Below the pieces are notes generated by a model that ran no database searches, was not told the DNA's origin, and saw only the letters and a program-made list of their open reading frames with translations. Shown piece after piece: positions 35,218 to 47,585 of a DNA stretch of 64,000 nucleotides. Every line of letters begins with the position of its first letter. Within the stretch, counting starts at the first letter, position 1. Origin of the DNA: Epiperipatus broadwayi (taxonomy: Eukaryota > Onychophora > Udeonychophora > Euonychophora > Peripatidae); contig JAQFVV010012416.1 of assembly GCA_028023455.1 (NCBI GenBank), forward strand, positions 5,873,594 through 5,937,593. Direction: 5' to 3'. A program made the translations under genes and the position numbers.

Positions 35218-35829
35218 AAACATAAACAATCAATAAAAAATAACGTTTGAATTTATTGTTGAATTCACAGCCACAAATATATTAAATAAAATGAAGAAAA
35301 GTGTATACCTTGCAATAAAAGTAATAATTTATTTATCAAAAGAATAGTATTTGACAAAAAAATACATCAATGACAAATAAAATGTATGCAGAAATGCAAA
35401 TATTTAAGAAATGTTCATATTTATGGTTACAAGTGTATATTAAATAAACTGGTGAAAATAATATATTTTACAATTAAAAATGTGCTTTAACTAATGAGGT
35501 AATCATTGCACAAAAATGGATATTAAATAAAAGAAAGCAAAATGTATTCCATGGTGATTAAGTGCTTTAAGTGAAAGCAATATATGACAATTCAAATACA
35601 ATGGCACAGTAAAAGGTGAATTCATATAATATAGAATTCCAAAAATAAAACTATTAATGGAGTAGATCTGCCAAATAAAAGCATACAATTAAGTTACAAT
35701 TCAGTAAACAACAAAAATAATCATCGAAATTATAACTTGACATTGTAAAAACTGGAATGAATTCTCTGATGTATAGCAGATCTGTATCATACATCTTATA
35801 TACCATTGATATATATTTTTAAACAATTA
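35218..35829. other. AT-rich spacer, nothing recognised
   Basis: No motif recognised. Confidence 0.4.
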
Positions 35830-36072
35830 AACATCACATGATCACCATTTCATTTGCTACACAAGCAGTTGGAGGGTTGCATTATATCCTAAGATCTAGG
35901 TGCAGGACTTTCTAATTCGAAGCTCCTCACTGATGAAAGTCATAAGCTAGGAACTAGTCTGGGGATATTGGATGAGTATGCACTAGATAGGGATTTTATT
36001 CACAAACCTTTCTTGCATCCATTGATTACTCTGCCTTGCACTAGGTGGTACTACTATATGAAGAGTTTTGCC
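35830..36072. repeat. Rep-1 copy, forward stub then reverse half
   Basis: A short forward stub (ACATCACATGATCACCATTT, 35830-35870) is joined to a reverse half that begins GTTGGAGGGTTGCATTA and ends near GAAGAGTTTTGCC. The ribozyme at 35924-35966 has CTGATGA (35930-35936), but GAAA is changed to GGAA, so it is predicted inactive. Confidence 0.85.
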
Positions 36073-36964
36073 TCTGATATATTTTGTTGTTGTTGTTAAA
36101 TAATTTTATTATTTTGATACACTTGTATCAATAAATTCAAATTTAAATATTTTATCAATTAATTATTTTTTTTACTTATTGGTGAATATTTTATAGTTCC
36201 TACAAATGGGAGGTAGAATGCATAACAGTGTTAGCATTCTTTTCTCTTTTTTGATTTAAATCTTTTCCAGATCTATTAGTAAAAACTTTATAATTAACTA
36301 TCAAAAATTAGGAAAAATTGTAATTAAGGAAATGAGAAAAAAAAACAAATCTGTATAATGAGTTGAAAATTTTTGAGAAGGGCAAAACAGGAAATACCGA
36401 CTGCCAATAATAAATGCTATCACTTGTTGGAATATCCCAATTTTTTTGAACTAAAACTAAGATGCACTTACTTACGGGGGGGGGGGGATAATTATAAAAT
36501 AAATTTTATTATAAAGTTACAAATAGTTGAATAGATAGAATTCAGTTAACTTTATAGTTGGAGTTTATTTATTTTAAATTATTGGTCTTTTAGGTAACAA
36601 AAATATTAATTTATGTGTCCATGGACTCGGCTTCCTCGCCCTCACAAATCTGACTTTATCTAGTGCTATGAATATGTCCTGGCTGGTCAAAAGCAGTGCT
36701 AAGCTAATTTTTCTTTTATAGAGAACTATGCTTTGTACTGAATTTTAAAAAGCATTTGTATTCATTCAACCAATTACTTTACACCTTTTTGTTAGCCATT
36801 AAAGCTGTTTACTAAAAATGAAGCATCATGCATGTGCCTTCTACTGATTTCATGTCATTGGATTATTAAAACCAATACAACATCCATGCCTTTTAACTTC
36901 AAATTATTAGATTATTAAAATCAATAAAATACCAATGCCTTTTATGAAAAGTTGATTTATCGTT
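36073..36964. other. AT-rich spacer, nothing recognised
   Basis: Contains a pure G run of about 12 at 36477-36488. No other motif recognised. Confidence 0.4.
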
Positions 36965-37325
36965 AGCTTGAATAATCAATAAAAACTAAATAATAGTGCT
37001 TATTAAAGGCTAGTTTCCGGCTTACAGATTTTATCAGTAAGAAGCTTTTTATCTAACCTAGTGCAGGTGAAGGTTTTTAATTTAATGTACTTTTCACCCA
37101 AAAATCATTGTTTACTTTTTTTGGGTGTACCATCAAGCTACCAATCTGAAATTCAAAATTACCTTAATGCTTTGAATCCAAACCAATTTGCTTGCATAGT
37201 TATATAAATCTAAAGCCCATTGATAAACATCTTTATTCTTTGGCTAGTATTGATAGAAAAAACAAAACAACACATGGCTTTACCGATAAAGGTTATAAGC
37301 CAGAAACTAGTTTGAAAACATGGAC
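36965..37325. repeat. Diverged rep-1 relative
   Basis: Blocks reminiscent of rep-1 are present: CTAGTTTCCGGCTTACAG with TTATCAGTAAGAAGC near 37010-37045, and ACCGATAAAGG...AAGCCAGAAACTAGTTTGA near 37280-37315. These are the two hammerhead cores in decayed form (CTGATAA and CCGATAA). The family match is weaker than for other copies. Confidence 0.5.
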
Positions 37326-37656
37326 TCTATCTATTCAACTATTTGCATCTTTGTTACAAATTTTTTTAGTTATTATATCACTCCCACCCTCCCTATATGT
37401 ATATTTTGATTTCAATTCAAATAAGTGAAGTATCTAAAAAAATAGAATACTTCAATAAAATATCATGTTAGATCAATGCTCGTAATTATTTTTTATTTGC
37501 AGTTTTGCAAAAATCTTTAATTTACTATGTTTATTATTTTCTAGCATCTTTTGATTATTCAAGAATAGATTTCAGTAAATTGCAGGACTGGAATAGTTTT
37601 GATTATTCTATTATTTTTTAGATCTGCATCGCTTATAATCAGATAAAATAATTATA
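37326..37656. other. AT-rich spacer, nothing recognised
   Basis: No motif recognised. Confidence 0.4.
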
Positions 37657-38061
37657 ATAAACAAAAACTCTGGAATAAACCCTACAATATTCAGTATACC
37701 AAAACATAATAATAAATAACAGCTATAGCTGGCTTACGGCATATCTGCCATCCTTAGTAGAATTTTACAGTTACACTTTTTTTAAAAAAAAAAAAATTAA
37801 TCTCATTAAAATCACACATTAACATTTCCACATGAATTTATGTATATACATAAATTATAGAAGGTTTATACATAAATTATGGAAAGTTGGCCACACACAG
37901 GGGAATGTTAATGCTGTGTGACTTTAATGATTTTTTTAAAATTTTAACTGTAAAATGCTACTCAGAATGGCAGACATGCCATATGCTGACTATTGCTGTT
38001 ATTTACTATTATATACTGATACTTTCATTATTATGAAGTTTATTCCAGAGTTTTTGTTTAT
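37657..38061. mobile_element. Long foldback (MITE-like) element, ~180-200-bp arms
   Basis: The ends ATAAACAAAAACTCTGG (37657) and its reverse complement (to 38061) bound an imperfect inverted repeat that includes GGAATAAAC, AAATAACAGC and ATCTGCCAT blocks on both sides. The arms run to a centre near 37860-37880. No coding potential. The open frames at 37955-38286 overlap the arm and are not credible genes. Confidence 0.75.
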
Positions 38062-40013
38062 ATATATGTATAACATTGCATATATATGTTTATATGCCTC
38101 CAAAGTGTGTTATTTTTATTTCATCAGTTATCCATTCAACTTATTGCACTTTTGGTGCTGAGTACCATAATCATAGCTGTATTACTTTGTTCAGTTTTCT
38201 GCTTTTATAGTGTTTATTTATTATTTGTAATATATAAATGTGCTAATTTGCATATGCCACCAAGTTCGATAATTGAATGCTATTAGCTCTTTTGTTTATA
38301 ACTTTGTTATTTGTAATGTACTAAGCTTCCTTTATTTTCATTCTCTTTCTATCATCGCATTCCAAGCACACTAGTTTGATGTTTTGTGGGGGGGAAAGTT
38401 AATACAGATAAACAATAAAGTTAAAATAAAATATTATCAGCAAATGATTTTATTTATTTATTTATTTTAGTTTTAATCCATTAGTTAATTTTAAACTTAT
38501 AAATTAGTTATGAAATTTTTGCTTTTAAATCCCCACATTTCTTTAAAACTGGAATCATTTTACTATACTTCCAAGGAGCTAATAAGATTGTTTACTTTTA
38601 ATCAAAACCCTAACAATACAATCACTGTCAGAGAACAAGATTCTTCTTTAAAGAAATCAAAAATAGACTTACTTATATCCATAATACACTTCTTGAAAAA
38701 GTTCCATGTCTCAATGGTATGACGAGCTTAAAAATGTAAATCAATCTATTGTTTAACAATTGCTAAAATTTAACATGAGTGCTTTTGAAGAATGGACATC
38801 AGAATTTGCAATAAGACATATTTTTAAGAAACATCATTCAACATTTTGAGTAAATCTATAATTTCTCCTAAACTTACCAATAAGCTTATTTTAAAATACA
38901 TATATATCAAAATAAGCTATTGTATGTTTGTGTAAAAGTCAAAAAGAAAACAAGAAATAATATAATTGTGTTTTGTAGTTCTGAAGAAGACTGCTAGACA
39001 ATCAAAACTGTCAGATAATTTCAACAAAAATTTTATTAACAATACTAATAAAGGATAGTCAGATAATTTAATTAAAAGCATTGCAAAAAATGCAAAAAAA
39101 AAGTGAATTTTTTAAATTTGTTTATAGTATTATGACCAAACGATAAAAATTTAACATTGTCAATGGGAATTTTCCATGGCTTTCCAATTCTTAACATAAT
39201 TTATTAAAGCATCTTCAGTGATATAACTGATATTTATATTTACATAATAATAAATAGCATATAATTTTATTAAACATTATAATAAAGCTAAATAAACGAA
39301 TTAATGTGATAGCAAGCAATGGCAAATTACCACTGACAAAGATCCAAGAATAATGCTTTGGCTGTATTACCTTATTATCTAAACCCTTCGATCTGCCTTT
39401 GTGCAGAAATGTGTGCATATATATATATTGTTTCTTATAGTAACTTAAATGACCATAATGGTGTCAAAAACTTATAAACACTTAATCAAAATATGCGTAA
39501 CTATAATAAAAAATTTACAGAAAGAAAACATTATGAAACATTATATATACAAGAAAAAGTAGATAAATGCATTAATATGATCAATGGTTTAATAAAATTG
39601 GGAGGGAAATTATCAATATTAGAAAATAAGAAGATGTAATATATATGAATGTATATAATATTGATAGTATAAGAGAGTTATTTATTTGATGATACATAGT
39701 AGGTATAAGAAAAAAAAGATGAATAAGAAAATCTATAATGGATGTATACATATGTGTAAATTTATAAAAATATTTTTTATTTTTTCATGGGTTTATTTCT
39801 AATAATGACCACTAGAGTGTATAAAGCTGTAGAACGTTTATTGTCACATGATTAATTTTAAAAATGGCATCTTGAGAAGGTTTCATTTGTGAATGAAAAT
39901 CGATTTGATGATATTAAATTAAACTGCATACAAACCAATTGTCTATTATTTTGAGTTATGTATAATTTGATTAATTAAGTGTGTGTGTGTATATATATAA
40001 CCATTGGAAACCA
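38062..40013. other. AT-rich spacer, nothing recognised
   Basis: The block TTCTGAAGAAGACTGC at about 38978-38993 also occurs at 62161-62176. Otherwise no motif recognised. Confidence 0.4.
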
Positions 40014-40086
40014 GTCAACACTTAGACAATCCCAATATAGATAACAATCAAGAATTTCAAACTGTTGTCAAGGCAACCTCCTTTTT
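40014..40086. repeat. Dispersed repeat shared with 32968-33038
   Basis: Same blocks as 32968-33038, preceded here by a GT/AT dinucleotide run. The continuing sequence differs from the 33 kb copy after CCTTTT or CTCCTTTTT. Confidence 0.85.
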
Positions 40087-40473
40087 AGCAGTAGAGATGA
40101 ATCTCAAAAGGGAAAGGACTTAAACAATATTAAGAAGACTTCCTAAAGAGAAACAGTGAGAGTTTAGTGTTGTTTTATTCCTTGTCTATGAATAGGTAGA
40201 TATTATTTAGTGGACAATATGCTAGGCTCACTGCAGGCCAACTTTCTAAATAAAAATCCCAAGTCTGACTGAACCTGAAAAAAAATATTTTATTCAGCCA
40301 ATTTCAAGCACATATTGTAGGCATACCAATAGATCTTTAAAACATGCATTGGTAATTATATATATATAATTAGTTTGCTACAGCAATCCACTGATAAAAT
40401 TCTTCCACAATTCAATACTTTTCTGTGATTATCAGCTACCAGTAAGTAAATAATTTTATAAATAGCATACAAT

Positions 40474-40730
40474 GAAATAATGCAGAAGTACAGAAAACCT
40501 CCAGCAACCTATATATAAACTAACTTTTCCTCCATTTGGTTACAATGACTTCAGAATAGTTTATCGTTATCTTAAAATTGTTACATGCTCTAATGTAACT
40601 ATGTCAGTAAATAGTATACTTATATATGATCGAAACTAAAGGGTAGGTGGGCTCATTCTACATTTTATGTTTACTGACTGTTAGTTTACATATAGCTCAC
40701 TGGGGGTTTTCAGTACTTTTGTATTATTTC
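40474..40730. mobile_element. Foldback (MITE-like) element, 51-bp arms
   Basis: Arms 40474-40524 and 40680-40730 are inverted with a handful of mismatches (AGTAC-GAAAACC and AAACTAAC blocks). The loop has GTAGGTGGGCTCATTCTAC, related to the loop motif GTGGATTCATTCTA in the 28.3 and 58.4 kb foldbacks, so it looks like a third, more distant member. Confidence 0.75.
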
Positions 40731-41064
40731 AACTATATTCGAACTATTAAAAGATTATAAACAGTATACAATATATATATTTGTAACTCTTCTAAGTTAA
40801 TATCTATAATAAATAGTTACCCCAAGCTTTAAAAAAACTCAGAAATATATCAGACATAAAAACTAATAGTAGCAGCTAAAGATCTTCTTTTAATACTTAT
40901 AATAATAGCAATGGATTCAATAATAATACAGATAATGAATGAATATCTGATTCAATTCATGAGTATTAAAAAAGTTTTTCAAGCTAAGCACCTCCCAAAA
41001 CCATCATTTGACCTATTCTTTTTTTTTTTAAAAAAATTCCTAAAATTTAAGTCACTTTTTTCCT
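40731..41064. other. AT-rich spacer, nothing recognised
   Basis: No motif recognised. Confidence 0.4.
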
Positions 41065-41320
41065 TATTAAATTACAGATATACTTAACAACACCCACTTC
41101 ACCATACATTCTTGAAACATATGTAGAACAAATGACCCCCAAGATGCATTTCATACTAATCCAGCACTCATCAGTTGGCTCAAGTCACAATTTCTCGCAT
41201 ATATCCTAATCAACTGTTCAGTATTTATCAATAGTAAATTGTTACATTTTGATTTACGAGTGTCAAACTTACACCGCCCACAACTTTGACATGTTCTATT
41301 CTAGATAAATACATGAATAT
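41065..41320 (-). repeat. Rep-3 copy with intact hammerhead
   Basis: The minus strand carries the rep-3 end (GTCAAAGTTGTGGGCGG near 41277-41293) and the ribozyme module at 41133-41187. It is the best preserved rep-3 copy in the window. Confidence 0.8.
41133..41187 (-). ncRNA. Type I hammerhead ribozyme candidate (rep-3)
   Basis: Minus strand: CTGATGA (41168-41174), a 5-bp stem II (GUGCU/AGUAU with G-U pairs), GAAA (41149-41152), a short stem III in AUGCAU, triplet AUC, cut between 41142 and 41143. Stem I has a proximal CCAA/UUGG helix and a distal 4-bp UGAC/GUCA helix across an internal loop. All core residues are intact. The distal helix differs from rep-2 on both strands. Confidence 0.8.
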
Positions 41321-43689
41321 CTATCCCAAGTCCAAATTTAAATCTTAAACTTCAATTAAAGATTAATATATCTGTTTTTAATTAAACACATATCAACTTA
41401 AATTAATAATTTTTGACAAATTTTAAAATAATAGTACCCCCCCCCCCAAAAAAAAAAATCATGCATTTGAAAACAACAGCAACAATAATAATAATTAGTC
41501 TTCACTTCTTTTAATTGCTCAATTTTATATATTACTTTCTTTTGCACATTTTAAAGCAATTAAAAAAACAAAAGAGAATGAGATAATAGAATAGTTAGTT
41601 TCTTAGAAGGTCATGTGACATTCAAATATCATAAGTGACTGACAGTTTGAGCTTTGATTCAGAAATCTTAATTAAACTATCAAGTGTGTCAACTCTCATT
41701 ATGCTAAAGCACTCAAAACATAAAAATAATGCATGTGGTCGAGAGATTTTTGATAATAGGAGGGGGAGGGTAAAATCTGTCGAAAAAAATTTGAGAAGGA
41801 GAAGTGGAGATAGCTGTGGGAACTATATGGTATTCGTCACCATTTTTTTTTTAATAAAATTGCAAATATCAAAAAAATTATACTTTTTAATAATAAAAAA
41901 CATATAGTTTTATATTTTGCATATATCAATCTACATTTAAAATAAAGATGTGTAATTTCGGTTTCATTTTTAATTATGCGAAAATTTTTAGTACAAAGTT
42001 ATTTTCCCTCAATTACACATAGATGTTTTCTTTCCTTAAATATGTAAATATACTAAAGATAAACTATGAATATTATATTATTTTGGACGAAGGCAGCTGG
42101 AATAACCATGCAATAATGGTGATCACCAGTAGTTACTGCGGTCTTAACACTATTTTTAACATCTCTATACGTACATCGTAAACTTTCAAAAGCTTTTTAC
42201 GTGTTAAAGTAAGAGTTTGACAAGAAATAACTTTAATCTTTAGAAAACAATTATTCTTTTTTTATATTTTAAATAAATAAAAAAGTGCAGAAAGACATTT
42301 AAAAAAAAAAAAACGCTGACAAGAATATGACTAAAGAATTGTTGATTAACATTTTCCTACTGACAGGAAGGTATTTATTCTCCCTGTGGTTAACGATAAT
42401 TAGTGGATATTATTTTGAAAATAATAAATTCATTGTATTAAACCACATTTCCCAGGAGTAAAATAAAGAACTTTTTTTAACTTGATTTTAAAAATACAAT
42501 ATTCAACGTTTTATTACTTTTTTCCCAATTAAATTTTTTTATTATTCTGAAAAATTCGCTTTTTAAGTATAAATAAATATATTCATTATAATTTGAAGTT
42601 TTTCTGGCAAAACAGGCTTTTCAAAATAAATAAATAAAAACTCCTATTAAATAAACGTACTGATATTAAAAATAAGATGAAACAAAATAATCTTTGTCCG
42701 GAGTATATTGAAATTTGGATGTAAGATTTAGTCTTTGAGAAAATAGCAAGAAAGAACATTAGAATGTATGGAAATATAGTTTTGAGGAAGGTTGATTAAG
42801 ACAAATGACCAATATTAAAAGAAACTGATATGGAAAAAAGAACTTGAACATAATAAAATTCAAAAAGATAAAATTCCTGGAACACCTTTGAGTAAGATGT
42901 TTTCTACAAAATGTTTTAAAAAGTAAAGTTTTGGAAAGAAGGTTGAAGATAGAATAAAAATATACACAAATGTGAAAAGAATGAATGAATGAAGACATAA
43001 TAATATGGTTGTAGCAGCAAGGCATTGCCTTTAAAACTTGATGGTGATGTCATATATTAAATTAGATCATAACAAATTTCCTGATAAAAAGTATTCTAAT
43101 ATCTTAGCAAACTTTTTGGAAGCAGTTAGAAAATGTGACAGGATTTCACAGTTAGTGGATATATATTTGGGGATTAAATAAGACTAATCAACAAGTTGCT
43201 CTTGAACAAAAAAAAAAGTAATAAAACGTAAAACAATTCCTGATGCTTTGAAGATATCTAATGCTTATGATATAATACAAAATACCTATTGCCTTATTGG
43301 TTCAACAAAGGATAAGTGTGAGGTCTTTTTTCCTCTTTTCCCCATTCTCTTTTCATTTTATTTTCTTTTTTTTTTTTTTTCATTATTATCTTAAATTAGT
43401 TGATTTGGTCTAATAACCAGTCATTATATGATTCCTATCTCATCAGCATTGCTTTTGCATTAATAGTATTTGTGTGGCTACATTTTAACTTTTTAAAATA
43501 ACAGTGGAGTGCTGTGAATTACAATATATTTTGTTCCAAGCCCTCAATTTCGTTGATAAATTTTTAATTAAAACAGAATGCATATTGTTTATTGAACTAC
43601 ATGTTTTCAGCACTTTACAACATGCACTTGTATATAACAGATGTTTATATATATATATATTTTTTTAAAGGGTATTTGGGCTCAAAGTA
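41321..43689. other. AT-rich spacer, nothing recognised
   Basis: Includes a C run followed by an A run at 41437-41457 and an A run at 42299-42311. Open frames such as 41635-41907 show no recognised domain. Confidence 0.4.
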
Positions 43690-43795
43690 TCTTTTCCACA
43701 TTATGTGGTTATGTGTATTGGTTTGTATGAGATGGAATGTATGACTAAAGGGAGCTTGAAAGTCTGAGTTCAAATACCCTCTATTTACATCTAGC
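43690..43795 (+). repeat. Rep-2 tRNA-like end fragment
   Basis: Contains TATGAGATGGAATG, GGGAGCTTGAAAGTCTGA and the B-box-like GAGTTCAAATACC. The hammerhead half is absent. Confidence 0.8.
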
Positions 43796-44660
43796 TTAAT
43801 TATATACACTATATTTCTATTTAAATATTATATATATATAGTATGCATATATAAATTAGGATTATATTATAAACAAAATTTTAAAATAATGCAATATTGA
43901 TAATAAATTGATGGGACATATTTATATATATTTTAGTGAATATATTTATATTTCATTCATTTATTGCCTGAAACAATAAGATTAAGAAGAAGAAAAAACT
44001 AACTATACCATATTTTTAGTTTTTTAAATATAGTAAATGGTCAAATATCTGACTTTCATTGCTGTTAAATACAGCCAGGGTGATATTCTTCTTTTTTTTT
44101 TTTCAATAAGTTTTTTTTTATTTTTATAGAAATATGATAGTGATCTCATTATCAAGAAATGCTCTGTGCAGTTTGATGCAGTACATAGTTTGTCAAATTT
44201 GGGATCAGAAGGTCCTATAATTGATTCTGGACTCTAGAAATTCCTGAGCAATGAAGTCCTTTTTTAAAATTAAGAAATGAGAGTCTCTCATTGTTTTAAT
44301 GTTTTTAAGTCAGCATCAACATTTAGTATGTTCTAAACTTTTGTAAAACTTTTAGTATTATGCATAGAGAAAGAATAAAATATATGTGCTTTCAGAATAA
44401 CCTGAAGAAATATTACCAATACATATGATGTTTCAAGACATATTGTAAAATATATATACAAATTTTAATTTATTTCTTTTTTAATATGATTATGTGTGCG
44501 CTCAGAGGCAAAAAAAAATGGTTGCCCAAACATCATGAAATGTATTACATTTGCAAATTTTAATGTTTTTTTGGTTGTTTATTATTTATTTTTATTTTGT
44601 TTGTTTACATTTTTTAATGCATAGCACATAATTGAAGGCATAACTGAAGTTGTTTATATT
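43796..44660. other. AT-rich spacer, nothing recognised
   Basis: No motif recognised. Confidence 0.4.
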
Positions 44661-44768
44661 GACAGAGCATAGTTATGGCTTTATTATATATATGCTATAA
44701 TTACAAGTTCAATTGACACAGCATAGATATGGATTTACTATATATGTGCTATAATTACAAGTTCAATT
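44661..44768. repeat. 54-bp tandem duplication
   Basis: Units 44661-44714 and 44715-44768 (GACA-AGCATAG...GCTATAATTACAAGTTC) differ at a few positions. No evident function. Confidence 0.9.
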
Positions 44769-45365
44769 TGTTTTGTATACTTACAATATAAGAATTTGAA
44801 ATGTATAAATAACTGTCATCAAGAAGTCAATGATGGAATCAGATTTAGAAGGATGGAAATTCATAATTATGATCTTGCATAAGGCAATGCGATCAATAAT
44901 GAATCATCATTGAATTATACATTCACAAAATTTACTTAATAAATAACAACAAAGCTAAACAACCCTATTTAGAAATCCTCTTATTTTCACTAAAGGACAT
45001 AAATCTAGGAGAGATAATATAAAAATAGCCAGTCTCATAAAATCAGACTATTTCGCTGTGAATGCTACATCGTTTGTTTAGGCAATAAAAATAATTGATA
45101 TATAAAAATGATGATGTAAAAGCAGAAAAGTTATAATAATAGAGATAGATGCTTTAATTTTTTTCTAAATATAATACATAAATTATATAAATTTTGTTTC
45201 AAATGAACTTTTTAAGAAAAAGAGGTTTTGCTCACTTTAAAATAAATATATAATAAATCAGCCACCCAATTGAACACCACATCATAAAACTAATTTAAAT
45301 TAACAGCACAGGTCATATCATAATTAATTCTCCACTAAATTCTCTTCGAAATTTACATAAATACC
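44769..45365. other. AT-rich spacer, nothing recognised
   Basis: No motif recognised. Confidence 0.4.
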
Positions 45366-46612
45366 ATATCATCATCATCATCAACCATTATCAATCCACT
45401 GCAGGATGAAGGTCTCTCCAAGTTCAATCCATCTTTTCCGATCTTTAGCTTCTCGTCTCCACATCACCCCTGCACACTTTCTTATTTCATCCATCCATCT
45501 CACATGTGGTCTCTTTCTGGGTCTTTTACAATCTCTTGGAATCCAGTTTAAGATTTCAACTGTCCATCTATTATCATCTCTTCTAGCAATATGTCCAGCC
45601 CAACTCCACTTCAGTCTTTTAATTTTTTCAAGGAGATCAGTAACACCTGTTTGTTCTCTTACCCACCCATTGTGTTTTTGATCTCTTCTTGTTACTCCCA
45701 ACATGCATCTCTCCATACTTCTTTGAGTGGTTTGAAGTCTCTGTATTCCTCTTTTGTTAAGTGTCCAAGTCTCAGATCCATAAGTAAGAACTGGCAAACA
45801 CATTTATTAAAAACCTTCCTTTTCAAACACATAGGCATATTTCCTTTTAGCATCAAGTTATTTCTACCAAAAGTACTCCAACCAAGTTTAATTCTATGAT
45901 TAATCTCATCCATTATGTTTCCATCTGTATTAATAATCTGACCAAGTTATTTGTAACTGTTAAGTTCTTCTAATTCATTGTAATCAATCTTTATTTTTAT
46001 ATTTTGAGAAAATCTATTAAACATTACTTTAGTTTTTTTAACATTTATCTTTAGTCCTACTTTCCTACTTTCATCTGATAACTCCTGCAACATTTCCTGT
46101 AACTCTAAAGCATTATTTGCAAAAACAACTACATCATCTGCAAAATCTAAATGACTTACATAATCTCCATTTACTTTCACTCCTTTAGCTTCCCATTTTA
46201 ATCCACAAAATATTTCTTGCAGCATTGCTGTAAAAAGTTTTGGAGATATGGAGTCAACCTGTCTTACACCCTTCTCAATGTTGACTTTCCTACTATCATT
46301 ATGTAATCTAATTGTTGTTGTTGTTGCATTTTATAAATATTCTTTAAAACATGACAATATCCTGGATTTATACCTTGATGATCCAATGCTTTAATCACTG
46401 AAGAAATGTTTATACAATCAAATGCCTTTTCATAATCTACAAATCCTAAGCATAATGGCAACTCATATTCATTTGTCCTTTCTATAACTTCTCTCAATAC
46501 CTGGATATGATCTACTGTACTAAAACCACTTTTAAATCCAGCTTGTTCTCTTGGTTGGTGGAAGTCCATTGTATATATTGGCATCATCAAGGGCTTTGAG
46601 CATTTCATCCTT
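45366..46612 (-). mobile_element. RTE-like non-LTR retrotransposon 3' part (copy 2), better preserved
   Basis: The minus strand encodes, in order, QAGFKSGFSTVDHIQ and FVDYEKAFDCI (RT), then VSHLDFADDVVVFA (catalytic FADD), LKINVKKTKVM, and then a C-terminal domain with LTYGSETWTL, the block RRDQKHNGWVREQTGV, WAGHIARRDDNRW and RPRKRPHVRWMDEI. Frames change near 46240, 45930 and 45800, so no full ORF is left. The 5' end is truncated at about 46612, where a rep-2 copy begins. The 3' end carries ATC/GAT repeats (45370-45383). It is homologous to 79-1222. Confidence 0.9.
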
Positions 46613-46895
46613 GGATTTTCAATGATATGGATGGTTGAAGAGTTGGAGGGTGGAGAAAATTAAAGCTTGTCCAATAAAGTTTGAGATTTTCTATCTTAAT
46701 ACAAACTGAGCAGTGATTGTATACATGTGTAAGAGATGGTGATCTGGACCAACTGATGAGTGCTGGTTCAACATAAACTATGTACATTGGAGATTATTTA
46801 TCTTTTTCACATGTATGTGGTCATATGTATCAGTTATATAACATGGATTGAATAACTATGGGGAGTTTGAAAGTCTGATAAGTTTAATATAGTCA
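46612..46895 (+). repeat. Rep-2 copy with mutated hammerhead
   Basis: Follows the RTE truncation point directly. CTGATGA (46754-46760) is present, but GAAA is changed to AAAC after AACAT and stem II has a mismatch, so it is predicted inactive. The tRNA-like end (GGGGAGTTTGAAAGTCTGA) is decayed. Confidence 0.85.
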
Positions 46896-46971
46896 AATGT
46901 ATTTAAATATTATATATTCAGCCTATATTCTGCTCATCCCTCTTCTGTATAATTAAATTAATAATATTAAG

Positions 46972-47585
46972 GTCCTATGTGTGAGGGATCAGGTTGACTT
47001 AAGGTCAACTTGGGTATGACAATAATATTGGAATCAACAAGGGTTTTGTGCATTTTTCCCTCAGATTTTCAATGATATGGATGTCTGAAGAGTTGGGAGA
47101 GTGGAGAAGATTGGTGTCCAATAAAGTTTGAAGATTTTCTATCTTAATATAATAAATATAGCTTTACTTCTCACTATAAGTAAAATATATAATTGTTAAT
47201 TAGAGAAGATATAAATTAGTATTAAAGTTTATCGGCTTAACGTTTTCGAGGATCCATGCCTCATATTCATAGCCTTCATAAAATGTATAATAAAATATAT
47301 GCAAATACAAATATTCAAATAAGTTAGTATTACGTAGCCCATTTCTTCGAGATCTCGAAGCAAGTGTCTTTTCTATTAATGGCATGGATGTTATAAACTG
47401 AGCAGTGACTGTATATGGATGGGAAATGGTGATCTGGAGCAACTGAGAGTGATGGTTCAGCACAAAATATGTATACTGGAAATCATTTATCCTTTTCATG
47501 TGTATGTACTTGTGTGTATCAGTTATATAAGAGGGATTTGATAGCTGTGGGGAGTTTGAACATCTGAGCTCAAGTCCCTTATAAT
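46972..47585 (+). repeat. Rep-2 copy split by a ~240-bp insertion
   Basis: The 5' part (46972-47146) begins GTGTGAGGGATCAGGTTGAC. The 3' part (about 47391-47585) resumes at AAACTGAGCAGTGACTG. The hammerhead core reads CTGAGAG with CAAAA for GAAAC, so it is predicted inactive. It ends GGGAGTTTGAA-ATCTGAGCTCAAGTCCC. Confidence 0.8.
47147..47390. mobile_element. Unclassified ~240-bp insertion in rep-2
   Basis: It interrupts rep-2 between TTAATATA and ATAAACTGAG, with ATA/TATAA-like sequence at both junctions. Its block CGGCTTAACGTTTTC...TCATATTCATAGCC is related to 25680-25725. The family is unknown. Confidence 0.5.
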
